Source: an uncultured Pseudorhodobacter sp.
Lineage (GTDB): Bacteria; Pseudomonadota; Alphaproteobacteria; Rhodobacterales; Rhodobacteraceae
Reading direction: 5' to 3'
DNA length: 7,769 bases
Assembly: GCA_945957495.1 (NCBI GenBank)
Contig: CAMFLG010000137.1
Span: 1 to 7,769, forward strand
Positions 1 to 6,481 of the stretch are shown here, piece by piece (position 1 is the stretch's first letter; the number at the start of each line of letters is the position of its first letter). Position numbers and translations under genes: made by a program. The notes under the pieces are model-generated. The model had not been told where the DNA came from, searched no databases, and was given only the letters and a program-made list of their open reading frames with translations.

Positions 1-393
1 GGTCTGGACCCAACGCGGATAGCCGATCGAGCGGGCCGACATGTTAATGGACAGCCGCAGTTGCGGATGCCGCGCCAGCGCAGCCATGCCGATTTCCAGC
101 GCGGCACAGTCAATCTCGCGCCCGATTTCGTGGCTTTCCACCGCGCCCATGAAATCCTTGGCCGGAATAATGCGACCCGAAGGTTCAAGCACCCGCATCA
201 ACCCTTCGTAGAACGCAATGCGGGTTGGGTCGCGGGCCAGCACCACCGGCTGATAGGCAAGCCTGAGGCGCTTTGTATCAATGGCTTGCCGCACCATCGA
301 CAGGGTCGCCTTGTCGTTTTCGGAAATCACCACGCCAAAAGGGCTTGCCTGCCCGGCCTGCGCGTCGATCTTTGGTTTGTTGCGTTCCATCAT
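1..393 (-). CDS. EAL-domain protein, probable c-di-GMP phosphodiesterase (partial, N-terminal 131 residues)
   Basis: EAL-domain proteins hydrolyse the second messenger cyclic di-GMP, or bind it when degenerate. Reading the minus strand from ATG at 393 gives 131 residues with no stop before the window edge. After about 40 residues without a recognisable sensory domain come LAYQPVV (residues 45-51), the ExLxR signature as EGLMR (63-67), and SINMS (115-119), which holds the metal-binding Asn117. Glu63 and Asn117 are the first two metal ligands of the family. The remaining catalytic residues (later Glu, Asp-Asp and Lys) would lie left of the window, so activity cannot be judged. A second ATG follows at once (388-390), and a GGCAGGGTGG purine-rich stretch lies upstream, so either Met could be used. 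The frame stays open further upstream into tag, but the EAL fold does not need it. It is divergent from tag, with 121 bases between starts. I am confident of the domain and not of the activity. Confidence 0.85.
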   Translation of the reverse strand, partial: MMERNKPKIDAQAGQASPFGVVISENDKATLSMVRQAIDTKRLRLAYQPVVLARDPTRIAFYEGLMRVLEPSGRIIPAKDFMGAVESHEIGREIDCAALEIGMAALARHPQLRLSINMSARSIGYPRWVQT

Positions 394-514
394 GCCACGG
401 CCACCCTGCCCCCGCCGGGCACGCCAGCCCGACCGATGGACAGAATGTCGCCACAGCGGTAAACAGCGGCTTAAACTTCCGTATTTGAAACCAATTCTAC
501 GCATTGAGGCCCGT

Positions 515-1093
515 ATGACCGAAGTTCAACGCTGCGCCTGGTGCGGCACCGATCCTTTGTATGTCGCCTACCACGATGACGAATGGGGCCGCCCGCTGCA
601 CGATGCGCGTGCGCTGTGGGAATGTCTGATCCTGGAAGGGTTTCAGGCCGGGCTCTCCTGGATCACGATTCTGCGGCGGCGCGAGGGGTTCCGCGCCGCA
701 TTTCAGGGCTTTGACCCGGCGCAGATCGCCACCTGGGACGAGGATGACGTTCTGCGCCTGCTTGCCGATCCCGGTATCATCCGGCACCGCGGCAAGATCG
801 AAGCCACGATTGCGGGCGCTCGGGCCTTTTTGCGGATCGAGGCTGGGGAAGGCTTTGATGCCTTCCTGTGGAAACATGTCGGGCACCGGCCCATCGTCAA
901 CAACCTCGCCGCCGGGCAGCGCCCGCCTGCCGACAGTGCCGAGGCCAAGGCGCTGGCCAAATCGCTGAAGGCAGAAGGGTTCAAGTTCTGCGGCCCGACG
1001 ATCACCTATGCCTTCATGCAGGCCGTGGGCATGGTCAACGATCATATGATCACCTGTCCCAGCTTTCACACCAGCCCTGCACCGGCCGTGTGA
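515..1093 (+). CDS. tag: DNA-3-methyladenine glycosylase I
   Basis: This is a cytoplasmic base-excision-repair enzyme that removes 3-methyladenine from alkylated DNA. The 192-residue product matches the family length (E. coli Tag has 187). It aligns from the start: RCAWCGTDPLYVAYHDDEWG at residues 6-25, then LEGFQAGLSWITILRRREG from residue 40. Cys7, His20, His177 and Cys181 sit where the E. coli zinc ligands Cys4, His17, His175 and Cys179 lie. Glu41 matches E. coli Glu38, which recognises the methylated base, and Trp49 matches Trp46. The frame is open upstream to 281, but ATG 515 is chosen because GAGG (506-509) lies 5 bases before it and the alignment begins there; upstream residues would overlap the divergent EAL gene. 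The gene stands alone, 69 bases before the patatin gene. No Ada- or LexA-like operator was recognised. Confidence 0.96.
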   Translation: MTEVQRCAWCGTDPLYVAYHDDEWGRPLHDARALWECLILEGFQAGLSWITILRRREGFRAAFQGFDPAQIATWDEDDVLRLLADPGIIRHRGKIEATIAGARAFLRIEAGEGFDAFLWKHVGHRPIVNNLAAGQRPPADSAEAKALAKSLKAEGFKFCGPTITYAFMQAVGMVNDHMITCPSFHTSPAPAV

Positions 1094-1162
1094 TCTTGTA
1101 TTGCTGCTGGTGCGAAAGCGGTTTCTGCGCTACAGCATCAGGGTGTTTTTCAGGGGGGCATC

Positions 1163-2185
1163 ATGTCAAGCCGCGAACCTTTGTTGATTGATCTGGGGTT
1201 GCAGGGCGGTGGCGCACATGGGGCCTTTACCTGGGGCGTTCTGGATCGGCTGCTGGAAGAAGAGTGGCTGGAATATGACGGAGTCTCGGGTGCTTCGGCC
1301 GGGGCGATGAACGCGGCGGTGTTCGTGGATGGCTACGCGGCCGGGGGGCGCGCGGGGGCCAAGGCCGCGTTAGAGCGGTTCTGGCGCGCGGTGGCGGATG
1401 CCGCCCGGATGAGCCCGATGCAGCGCGGCCCGATAGAACGTCTGGCAGGGATCTGGTCGCTGGATTATTCGCCGGTTTTCGCCACGATGGACATCGCGGC
1501 ACGGATGGTTTCCCCCTATGACAGCAATCCCTTCGGGACAAACCCGCTAAGCCAGATTCTAGCCGAATGTGTGGATTTCAACCGTCTGGCCAGCGCGCCG
1601 ATCAAGCTGTTCGTCACCGCCACCAACGTTCACACCGGCCGCGGGCGGATTTTCCGCAACGCCGAGGTGACGCCGGATGTTCTAATGGCCTCTGCCTGCC
1701 TGCCGACGATGTTTCAGGCGGTTGAGATTGACGGCGAACCCTATTGGGACGGCGGATTTTCCGGCAACCCGTCGCTGGCGCCCCTGGTGCGGGAATGCAA
1801 ATCGCATGACACGCTTATCGTGCAGATCAACCCGATTTCGCGACCCGAAACGCCGCGCACCGCCCGCGACATTCAGAACCGTCTGAACGAGGTCGCCTTT
1901 AACGCGGTGCTGATCAAGGAACTGCGCGCCTTTGCGCTGATCAAGGATATGGTCCAGCCCGGCGCGGGTGAAGGACAGTTGCTGTCGCAGATGCGGCTGC
2001 ATCGCATCAGCTCTGACGTGATGCTGGAACTGGGGTATTCATCGAAAATGCTGGCGGAATGGGCGTTCTTTTGCATGTTGCGCGACAAGGGCCGCGCAAG
2101 TGCCGAGGCGTTCCTGACCGACCATGGCGCCGATCTTGGCCATCGTTCGACGCTGGATCTGGCCCCCTACCTCGAAGGAATCTGA
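1163..2185 (+). CDS. Patatin-like phospholipase family protein
   Basis: Predicted serine lipid acyl-hydrolase of the patatin fold, 340 residues. The fold's elements are all visible: the glycine-rich oxyanion-hole motif QGGGAHG at residues 14-20, the nucleophile elbow GASAG with Ser45, and the catalytic Asp196 in WDGG, which completes the Ser-Asp dyad. No signal peptide or membrane segment is seen, so the protein is probably cytoplasmic or peripheral to the inner membrane. AGGGGGG (1152-1158) precedes ATG 1163 at a suitable distance. The stop is followed after one base by the ATG of the GntP-family permease, so the two are almost certainly co-transcribed and probably translationally coupled. 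Proteins of this subtype sit near 3-hydroxybutyrate genes in several alphaproteobacteria (recalled, not checked here), so the substrate might be a membrane lipid or a storage-granule ester. The substrate cannot be read from the sequence. Confidence 0.9.
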   Translation: MSSREPLLIDLGLQGGGAHGAFTWGVLDRLLEEEWLEYDGVSGASAGAMNAAVFVDGYAAGGRAGAKAALERFWRAVADAARMSPMQRGPIERLAGIWSLDYSPVFATMDIAARMVSPYDSNPFGTNPLSQILAECVDFNRLASAPIKLFVTATNVHTGRGRIFRNAEVTPDVLMASACLPTMFQAVEIDGEPYWDGGFSGNPSLAPLVRECKSHDTLIVQINPISRPETPRTARDIQNRLNEVAFNAVLIKELRAFALIKDMVQPGAGEGQLLSQMRLHRISSDVMLELGYSSKMLAEWAFFCMLRDKGRASAEAFLTDHGADLGHRSTLDLAPYLEGI

Positions 2186-2186
2186 C

Positions 2187-3629
2187 ATGGGCCTGCTGGG
2201 CATTCTGCTGGCCCTGTCGGGCCTGATGTACCTGTCATTCCGCGGTTGGAGCATTCTTCTGCTTGCGCCGCTTGCCGCGATGGTCGCTGCGTTGACGGCG
2301 GCAGAACCGCTGCTGGCGCATCTGACCCAAACCTTCATGCCCGCCGCCGCCACCTTCGTTGCGCAGTTCTTCCCGATCTTTCTGCTGGGGGCGCTGTTCG
2401 GCAAGCTGATGGAGGATTCGGGCTCTGTCGCCGCGATTGCGGCCTGGATGACCGCAAAGCTGGGGCCAAGCCGGGTCGTGTTGGCGGTGGTTCTGGCCGG
2501 GGCGCTGGTGACTTATGGCGGGGTCAGCCTGTTTGTGGCTTTCTTTGTCATCGGCCCGATGGCGATGAGCCTGTTTCAACAAGCCAATCTGCCGCGCCGG
2601 TTGATGCCCGCGACGATTGCACTCGGCACGACGACATTCACCATGACGGCGATGCCGGGCACGCCGGCGATCCAGAATGCCATCCCGATGCCGTTCTTTG
2701 GCACCACGGCCTTTGCGGCGCCGGGGTTGGGGTTGCTTGCCTCGGCGATCATGCTGGGGTTCGGGCTGTGGTGGTTGTCGCGCTCCACGGCGCGGGCAGC
2801 TGCGGCCGGGGAAGGCTTTGGCGACACGGTCCCTTTGCCGCCGGATGAGCAGTTGTTGCGCGAACGCGCCAGCACCGCCAGCAGCTTTGATCCGGCAGAG
2901 GCGACCAGCGGCGCGGTTTCCGCCAACACGCCGCCCGTCGCCGTGGCTTTCCTGCCCCTGGCCGTGGTGATCGTGGTCAACCTTCTGATGTCGATTGTCA
3001 TTCTGCCGCGCATGGACACCGGGTTTCTGGCCGATCCTGAATGGGGCGGCATCCACATCTCTGCGGTGGGCGGGGTGTGGTCGGTTGTGGTCGCGCTGAC
3101 GGCGGCAATTCTGACGCTGATCCTTTGCAACCGGGCCCGTCTGGGCCATCTGCGCGCGACTATGGATGCGGGGGCGAATGCGGCTGTGCTGCCGGTGTTG
3201 TCGGTGGCCAGTCTGGTCGGGTTTGGCGCGGTGGTGGCAGCGATGCCCGCCTTCCAGCTGGTGCAGGATTGGGTGCTGGGCATTGGCGGCGGGCCGTTGG
3301 TGTCGCTGGCCGTTTCCACCAACATTCTGGCGGCGCTGACCGGATCGGCCTCGGGTGGCATGACCATCGCGCTAGAGGCGCTGGGGCCGACCTATCTGCA
3401 GCTTGCCGCAGAGATCGGGCTGGACCCGGGTGTTTTGCATCGGGTGGCGGCGATTGCCGCAGGTACGCTTGACAGCCTGCCCCATAACGGCGCGGTGGTT
3501 ACATTGCTGGCCGTCTGCGGCACCAGCCACAAGCAGGCCTATGGCCCCTTGGTGATGACGGCTGTGGCCGGGCCGGTTCTGGCATTGGTGGCGGTGATCG
3601 TGGTGGCGACGGCGACGGGCGGGTTCTGA
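2187..3629 (+). CDS. GntP-family permease (H+/hydroxy-acid or gluconate symporter type)
   Basis: Predicted inner-membrane secondary transporter of 480 residues, in the size range of GntP/COG2610 carriers that import gluconate or short hydroxy acids such as 3-hydroxybutyrate. The protein is strongly hydrophobic, with about a dozen segments (for example near residues 2-18, 21-38, 58-75, 97-128, 180-197, 250-273, 293-314, 333-352, 370-388, 435-444 and 455-476). It has a hydrophilic, Ala/Glu-rich loop at about 200-248. Family-like conserved stretches include GGVSLFVAFFVIGPM (111-125), TMPGTP-like TAMPGTPAIQNAIP (154-167) and GTLDSLPHNGAVVTLL (426-441). The open frame begins at 2124 inside the patatin gene; ATG 2187 is preferred because GAAGGAA (2174-2180) lies 6 bases upstream, the patatin stop is 1 base before it, and a hydrophobic helix follows directly. 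Gluconate and 3-hydroxybutyrate carriers cannot be told apart by eye. Confidence 0.9.
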   Translation: MGLLGILLALSGLMYLSFRGWSILLLAPLAAMVAALTAAEPLLAHLTQTFMPAAATFVAQFFPIFLLGALFGKLMEDSGSVAAIAAWMTAKLGPSRVVLAVVLAGALVTYGGVSLFVAFFVIGPMAMSLFQQANLPRRLMPATIALGTTTFTMTAMPGTPAIQNAIPMPFFGTTAFAAPGLGLLASAIMLGFGLWWLSRSTARAAAAGEGFGDTVPLPPDEQLLRERASTASSFDPAEATSGAVSANTPPVAVAFLPLAVVIVVNLLMSIVILPRMDTGFLADPEWGGIHISAVGGVWSVVVALTAAILTLILCNRARLGHLRATMDAGANAAVLPVLSVASLVGFGAVVAAMPAFQLVQDWVLGIGGGPLVSLAVSTNILAALTGSASGGMTIALEALGPTYLQLAAEIGLDPGVLHRVAAIAAGTLDSLPHNGAVVTLLAVCGTSHKQAYGPLVMTAVAGPVLALVAVIVVATATGGF

Positions 3630-3824
3630 CGGGGCCCGCAATTTGGCTCTGGAACGGCGCGGCGATGTTCGGGTATAAGGCGGCATGGGTCTGCAGTTCA
3701 CCCAGGCGTCACCGGCCCAGATGGGCAGCTAAACCTGAAGTTCGATATCGCGCACAGCTTTCTTCCATCGTGCCCGACCGCCAAGCCGGTGACCCGCGAC
3801 CCTTCGGGCGAATGCGAGGATGAA
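3630..3824. other. Intergenic region with no supported gene
   Basis: No convincing gene lies between the GntP-family permease and the DUF2087 gene. The reading frame of the downstream gene is open across the whole gap, since the permease stop (3627-3629) is in that same frame, but no start with a good ribosome binding site appears and the translated text resembles no family I know. A GTG at 3789 would add 12 residues to the downstream protein. A TATAAG box at 3674-3679, without a clear -35, lies 5 bases before an ATG (3685) that opens a 15-codon reading frame ending at 3732. The stretch is more likely the promoter and leader of the DUF2087 gene than a coding region. Confidence 0.5.
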
Positions 3825-4364
3825 ATGACCCGACTGACCCAATCGCTGCAGGTCAATGACCTGTCGCTGTTTGCGCGCGATCTGCACCGCCAGCTTGCCG
3901 CCGAACCCAGCCTTCCCGGACATCTGGCCCTGCTGAACATGCTGGCCCGCGCCGGGGGATACCGTAACTATCAGCATCTGCGCGCCCAGACCGCGGCAGA
4001 GGCGCGGATCACTGCCCCTGCCCCGCCTGCGGCGGATATGACACGGGTGGAAACCGCGCTGCGGTATTTCGATGCCGCGGGCCGGATGCTGAGCTGGCCC
4101 AGCAAGACCAACCTGCAGCACCTTTGCTTGTGGGGGCTGTGGTCGCGGCTGCCTGCGGGGCAAAAGATGTCGGAACGGCAGATCAGCGCGCTGTTGAAGG
4201 ACTGGCACCTGTTCGGCGATGCCGCCATTCTGCGGCGGACGATGGTCGAGCTGGGGCTGGTCAGCCGCGATGCGGGGGTATCGGTCTATCTGCGGCAGGA
4301 AGTGACCCCGCCCGCCGATGCCCGCGCCCTGATCCGCGCCCTGCATCAACGGGTGGCAGCCTAG
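3825..4364 (+). CDS. DUF2087-domain protein of unknown function
   Basis: A 179-residue soluble protein with no signal peptide or membrane segment. The C-terminal half (about residues 78-158) resembles the DUF2087 domain. It has a start like 'FxxxGRMLSWPSK' (82-94), a helical stretch of basic and hydrophobic residues, MSERQISALLKDWHLFGDAAILRRTMVELGLVSRD (115-149), and an aromatic end VYLRQE (154-159). This pattern suggests a small winged-helix-like fold. In the family it often accompanies or fuses to DNA-binding regulators, so a regulatory role is possible but unproven. The N-terminal part contains LALLNMLARAGGYRNYQHLRA (34-54), a helical motif seen at the front of several uncharacterised proteins, followed by an Ala/Pro linker (about 57-71). 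ATG 3825 is chosen for GAGGA (3815-3819) 5 bases upstream; a GTG at 3789 is an alternative. The gene is followed by an intrinsic terminator and appears monocistronic. Confidence 0.8.
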   Translation: MTRLTQSLQVNDLSLFARDLHRQLAAEPSLPGHLALLNMLARAGGYRNYQHLRAQTAAEARITAPAPPAADMTRVETALRYFDAAGRMLSWPSKTNLQHLCLWGLWSRLPAGQKMSERQISALLKDWHLFGDAAILRRTMVELGLVSRDAGVSVYLRQEVTPPADARALIRALHQRVAA

Positions 4365-4374
4365 CGGGCTTCGC

Positions 4375-4398
4375 AGGATGGGCAATATTGCCCATCCT
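4375..4398. repeat. Perfect 24-base intergenic palindrome
   Basis: The half-site AGGATGGGCAAT is followed directly by its exact reverse complement. Beyond one C/A mismatch (4374/4399) pairing continues with two G-C pairs and two G-U pairs, giving an imperfect structure over 4370-4403. It lies 10 bases after the DUF2087 stop, between convergent genes. No T-run follows on either strand, so it is not a canonical terminator by itself. The GGATGGG...CCCATCC form is like short palindromic units found scattered between genes in many proteobacterial chromosomes. With one copy in this window, repetitiveness cannot be shown here. Confidence 0.75.
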
Positions 4399-4404
4399 AC
4401 GGGC

Positions 4405-4427
4405 GTCCCGGGCCGGGACAATTTTTT
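4405..4427 (+). terminator. Rho-independent terminator of the DUF2087 gene
   Basis: GTCCCG (4405-4410), a 3-base loop GGC, and CGGGAC (4414-4419) form a perfect GC-rich 6-bp stem. After AA comes a run of six T (4422-4427). It sits 40 bases after the DUF2087 stop. On the minus strand the same hairpin is followed by GCCCG instead of T, so it should act only on plus-strand transcription and would not stop the convergent TlpA-like gene. Confidence 0.8.
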
Positions 4428-4460
4428 ATCACATTATTTCAATACGTTAGCCGTATAGAA

Positions 4461-4477
4461 TTAACCAATGGTTAACC
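4461..4477. repeat. Short AT-rich inverted repeat past the TlpA-like gene
   Basis: TTAACC, AAT, GGTTAA (4461-4475) overlaps the 8-base palindrome GGTTAACC (4470-4477). It lies 10-26 bases past the stop of the minus-strand TlpA-like gene, inside a low-GC spacer. As RNA on the minus strand it could form a weak 6-bp stem, but TTC follows, not a T-run. A protein-binding site or chance in AT-rich DNA are equally possible. Confidence 0.35.
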
Positions 4478-4486
4478 TTTGTGACC

Positions 4487-5023
4487 CTACTCTGCCGTCA
4501 GCGCCTGCAGCACAGCCATCGCATCGGGGGAGTCCCATTCGGCATCGCCGATCAGGCGGGCAACCTCCTGCCCCTCGGGGTTCAGCAGGATCGTCACCGG
4601 CAGGCCCATCACCCCCATCGCATGGGCAAGGCCCGATTTCGGGTCGCGCAGAACCGGCAGGTTCGCCACCTCTGCCTGCGTATAGAACTTGGTGATCTGC
4701 GCCACATCGTTGCGCCCTGTCGCCACGGGCACGACGGCGATTTCGGGCATGGCTGCCTGCAGCCGATCCAGCGAGGGCATTTCCTTGCGGCATGGCGCGC
4801 ACCAGGTGGCCCAGAAGTTCATCACCACCCATTTGCCCATATATTCGGCCATCGAATGCGGCGCGTCGCTTGCGTCCAGCAATTCCGCCTCTGGAATCGC
4901 CACCGGCGTTTCCAGCACCGCCAGTTTTTTCATGTCGCCGTTCAGCAGCCCATCCAATGCGCCTGCATTTGCACCGCTGCCCAAGGCCGTATAAAGGACA
5001 AGCAAGACGATCTTCCGCAGCAT
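4487..5023 (-). CDS. TlpA/ResA-like periplasmic thiol:disulfide oxidoreductase
   Basis: Predicted exported thioredoxin-fold protein, 178 residues. Members of this family reduce disulfides outside the cytoplasm, often for cytochrome c or oxidase maturation; the partner here is unknown. Residues 1-20 form a short signal peptide with a basic start (MLRK), a hydrophobic core, and an Ala-Asn-Ala cleavage site before Gly21. It has no lipobox. The active site is WCAPC-type: Trp74, Cys75, Ala76, Pro77, Cys78 in NFWATWCAPCRKEMP. The cis-proline equivalent is Pro142 in GLPVTILL. The fold is complete and the length is normal for a soluble TlpA-like protein. The start is ATG 5023 on the minus strand, with AAAGG about 9 bases upstream. 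The gene is divergent from argH with 15 bases between start codons, so its promoter must lie within the argH coding region; I saw no clear promoter there. Confidence 0.9.
   Translation of the reverse strand: MLRKIVLLVLYTALGSGANAGALDGLLNGDMKKLAVLETPVAIPEAELLDASDAPHSMAEYMGKWVVMNFWATWCAPCRKEMPSLDRLQAAMPEIAVVPVATGRNDVAQITKFYTQAEVANLPVLRDPKSGLAHAMGVMGLPVTILLNPEGQEVARLIGDAEWDSPDAMAVLQALTAE
4969..4995 (+). promoter_or_regulatory. Candidate argH promoter inside the 5' end of the TlpA-like gene
   Basis: The plus strand carries TATAAA at 4990-4995, a near-consensus -10 box, with TTGCAC at 4969-4974 (15-base spacer, slightly short) as a possible -35. Transcription would begin near 5002 and give a leader of roughly 37 bases before the argH ATG. 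The site overlaps the signal-peptide codons of the TlpA-like gene on the opposite strand. Because the gap between the two start codons is only 15 bases, an argH promoter has to lie in this area unless argH is read from further upstream. The call is by eye from box matches only. Confidence 0.4.
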
Positions 5024-5038
5024 AAGTCAGGCCCTTTC

Positions 5039-6445
5039 ATGTCAAACGCACCCAAAGATTCCAGTTCTGCCAACGCTATGTGGGGCGGGCGCTTTGCCTC
5101 GGGGCCGGACGCGATCATGACGGCGATCAATGCCTCTATCGGCTTTGACCAACGGCTTTACGCGCAAGACATCGCAGGCTCTCGCGCCCATGCCGCCATG
5201 CTGGCCGCAACGGGTATCCTGACCTCTAGCGATGCCGAGGCGATCGGGGAAGGCCTGCTCACGGTGTTGTCAGAGATCGAGGCCGGGAATTTCGCCTTTT
5301 CCACCGCGCTGGAAGACATTCACATGAATGTGGAAAGCCGGTTGAAAGAGATCATCGGCGAACCTGCGGGGCGGTTGCACACGGCACGCAGCCGCAACGA
5401 TCAGGTTGCAGTGGATTTCCGGCTGTGGGTTCGCGCGCAATGCGATGCGGCGATTGACGGGCTTTCGGCGCTGATGAAGGCGTTTCTGGCACAGGCAGAG
5501 GCGGGGGCGGATTGGGTGATGCCGGGCTTTACCCATCTGCAAACCGCGCAGCCGGTGACATGGGGTCATCATATGCTGGCCTATGTGGAAATGCTGGGCC
5601 GGGACCGGTCGCGGTTTCAGGATGCACGGCGGCGGATGAACGAAAGCCCCTTGGGGGCGGCGGCGCTGGCAGGCACTTCCTTTCCGATTGACCGGCATAT
5701 GACGGCAAAGGCGCTGGGGTTTGACCGGCCGACGGCGAACAGCCTGGATTCCGTGTCCGACCGCGATTTCGCGCTGGAGTTTCTGGCGGCTTCCAGCATC
5801 TGCGCGATGCACCTGAGCCGCTTTGCCGAAGAATTGGTGATCTGGTCGTCGGCGCAATTCCGCTTCGTGCGGCTGTCGGACAAGTGGACGACGGGTTCGT
5901 CGATCATGCCGCAGAAGAAGAACCCCGATGCGGCGGAACTGCTGCGCGCCAAGCTGGGGCGGATTCTGGGGGCAACGGTGGCCCTGTTCACGGTGATGAA
6001 GGGCCTTGCGCTGACCTATTCCAAGGACATGCAGGAAGACAAGGAACAGGTGTTTGACGCCGCCGACACGCTGATGCTGGCCCTGGCCGCGATGACGGGG
6101 ATGGTTTCGGACATGACGGCAAACCGCGATGTGCTGGCGGCGTCGGCGGCATCGGGCTTTTCCACTGCCACCGATCTGGCCGATTGGCTGGTGCGGGCGC
6201 TGAACCTGCCGTTCCGCGAGGCGCATCATGTGACGGGCACCTTGGTGGCGATGGCCGAAGGCAAGGGCTGTGATCTGCCGGAACTGAGCATCACCGAAAT
6301 GAAATCGGTTCACGACGGTATTACACAAGAAGTCTATTCTGTGCTGGGGGTTGAGAATTCCGTGCGCTCGCGGACCTCTTATGGCGGAACCTCGCCGGTG
6401 CGGGTGGCTGAACAGATTGCCCGCTGGAAATCTGCCCTGAACTGA
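5039..6445 (+). CDS. argH: Argininosuccinate lyase
   Basis: Cytoplasmic enzyme that splits argininosuccinate into arginine and fumarate, the last step of arginine synthesis; it acts as a homotetramer in the fumarase/aspartase superfamily. The 468-residue length is normal. Landmarks: NAMWGGRF near the N-terminus (residues 12-19), HTARSRNDQ (114-122), THLQTAQPVTWGHH with catalytic His166, and the signature loop GSSIMPQKKNP (286-296) carrying the catalytic serine (287/288). The frame is open upstream to 4481, but those codons are antisense to the TlpA-like gene. ATG 5039 gives the usual alphaproteobacterial start just before the WGGRF motif. The ribosome binding site is weak (CAGG, 5028-5031). 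The small lipoprotein gene and lysA follow on the same strand with short gaps, suggesting a shared transcript. Confidence 0.98.
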   Translation: MSNAPKDSSSANAMWGGRFASGPDAIMTAINASIGFDQRLYAQDIAGSRAHAAMLAATGILTSSDAEAIGEGLLTVLSEIEAGNFAFSTALEDIHMNVESRLKEIIGEPAGRLHTARSRNDQVAVDFRLWVRAQCDAAIDGLSALMKAFLAQAEAGADWVMPGFTHLQTAQPVTWGHHMLAYVEMLGRDRSRFQDARRRMNESPLGAAALAGTSFPIDRHMTAKALGFDRPTANSLDSVSDRDFALEFLAASSICAMHLSRFAEELVIWSSAQFRFVRLSDKWTTGSSIMPQKKNPDAAELLRAKLGRILGATVALFTVMKGLALTYSKDMQEDKEQVFDAADTLMLALAAMTGMVSDMTANRDVLAASAASGFSTATDLADWLVRALNLPFREAHHVTGTLVAMAEGKGCDLPELSITEMKSVHDGITQEVYSVLGVENSVRSRTSYGGTSPVRVAEQIARWKSALN

Positions 6446-6481
6446 CGCAGCTTGCGCCTTCCCTAACTGATGGAAAACCTT

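Noticed and set aside
61..462. Plus-strand 133-codon open frame opposite the EAL gene
   Set aside because: It is the antisense of the EAL-domain coding sequence and has no domain or start signal of its own.
533..544. Second cysteine (Cys10) near the zinc ligand Cys7 in Tag, hinting at altered metal binding
   Set aside because: A CxWC pattern at this place is common in Tag proteins, and the four expected ligands (Cys7, His20, His177, Cys181) are all present.
1107..1150. Possible terminator after tag: CTGGTGC pairing with GCATCAG, then five T at 1146-1150
   Set aside because: The stem has one G-U pair, a 21-base loop and a 4-base gap before the T-run, so it is too weak to call. The T-run also sits just before the patatin ribosome binding site.
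2235..3149. 304-codon minus-strand open frame opposite the GntP-family permease
   Set aside because: Its composition is dominated by Arg, Gln, His and Gly with no motif. The opposite strand encodes a clear membrane transporter.
3729..4421. 230-codon minus-strand open frame opposite the DUF2087 gene
   Set aside because: It starts inside the intergenic palindrome, lacks a plausible ribosome binding site, and matches no family I recognise.
4481..5038. Open frame of 186 codons extending argH upstream on the plus strand
   Set aside because: It is antisense to the TlpA-like gene, which has a signal peptide and a WCAPC motif. The argH family starts near the WGGRF motif at ATG 5039.
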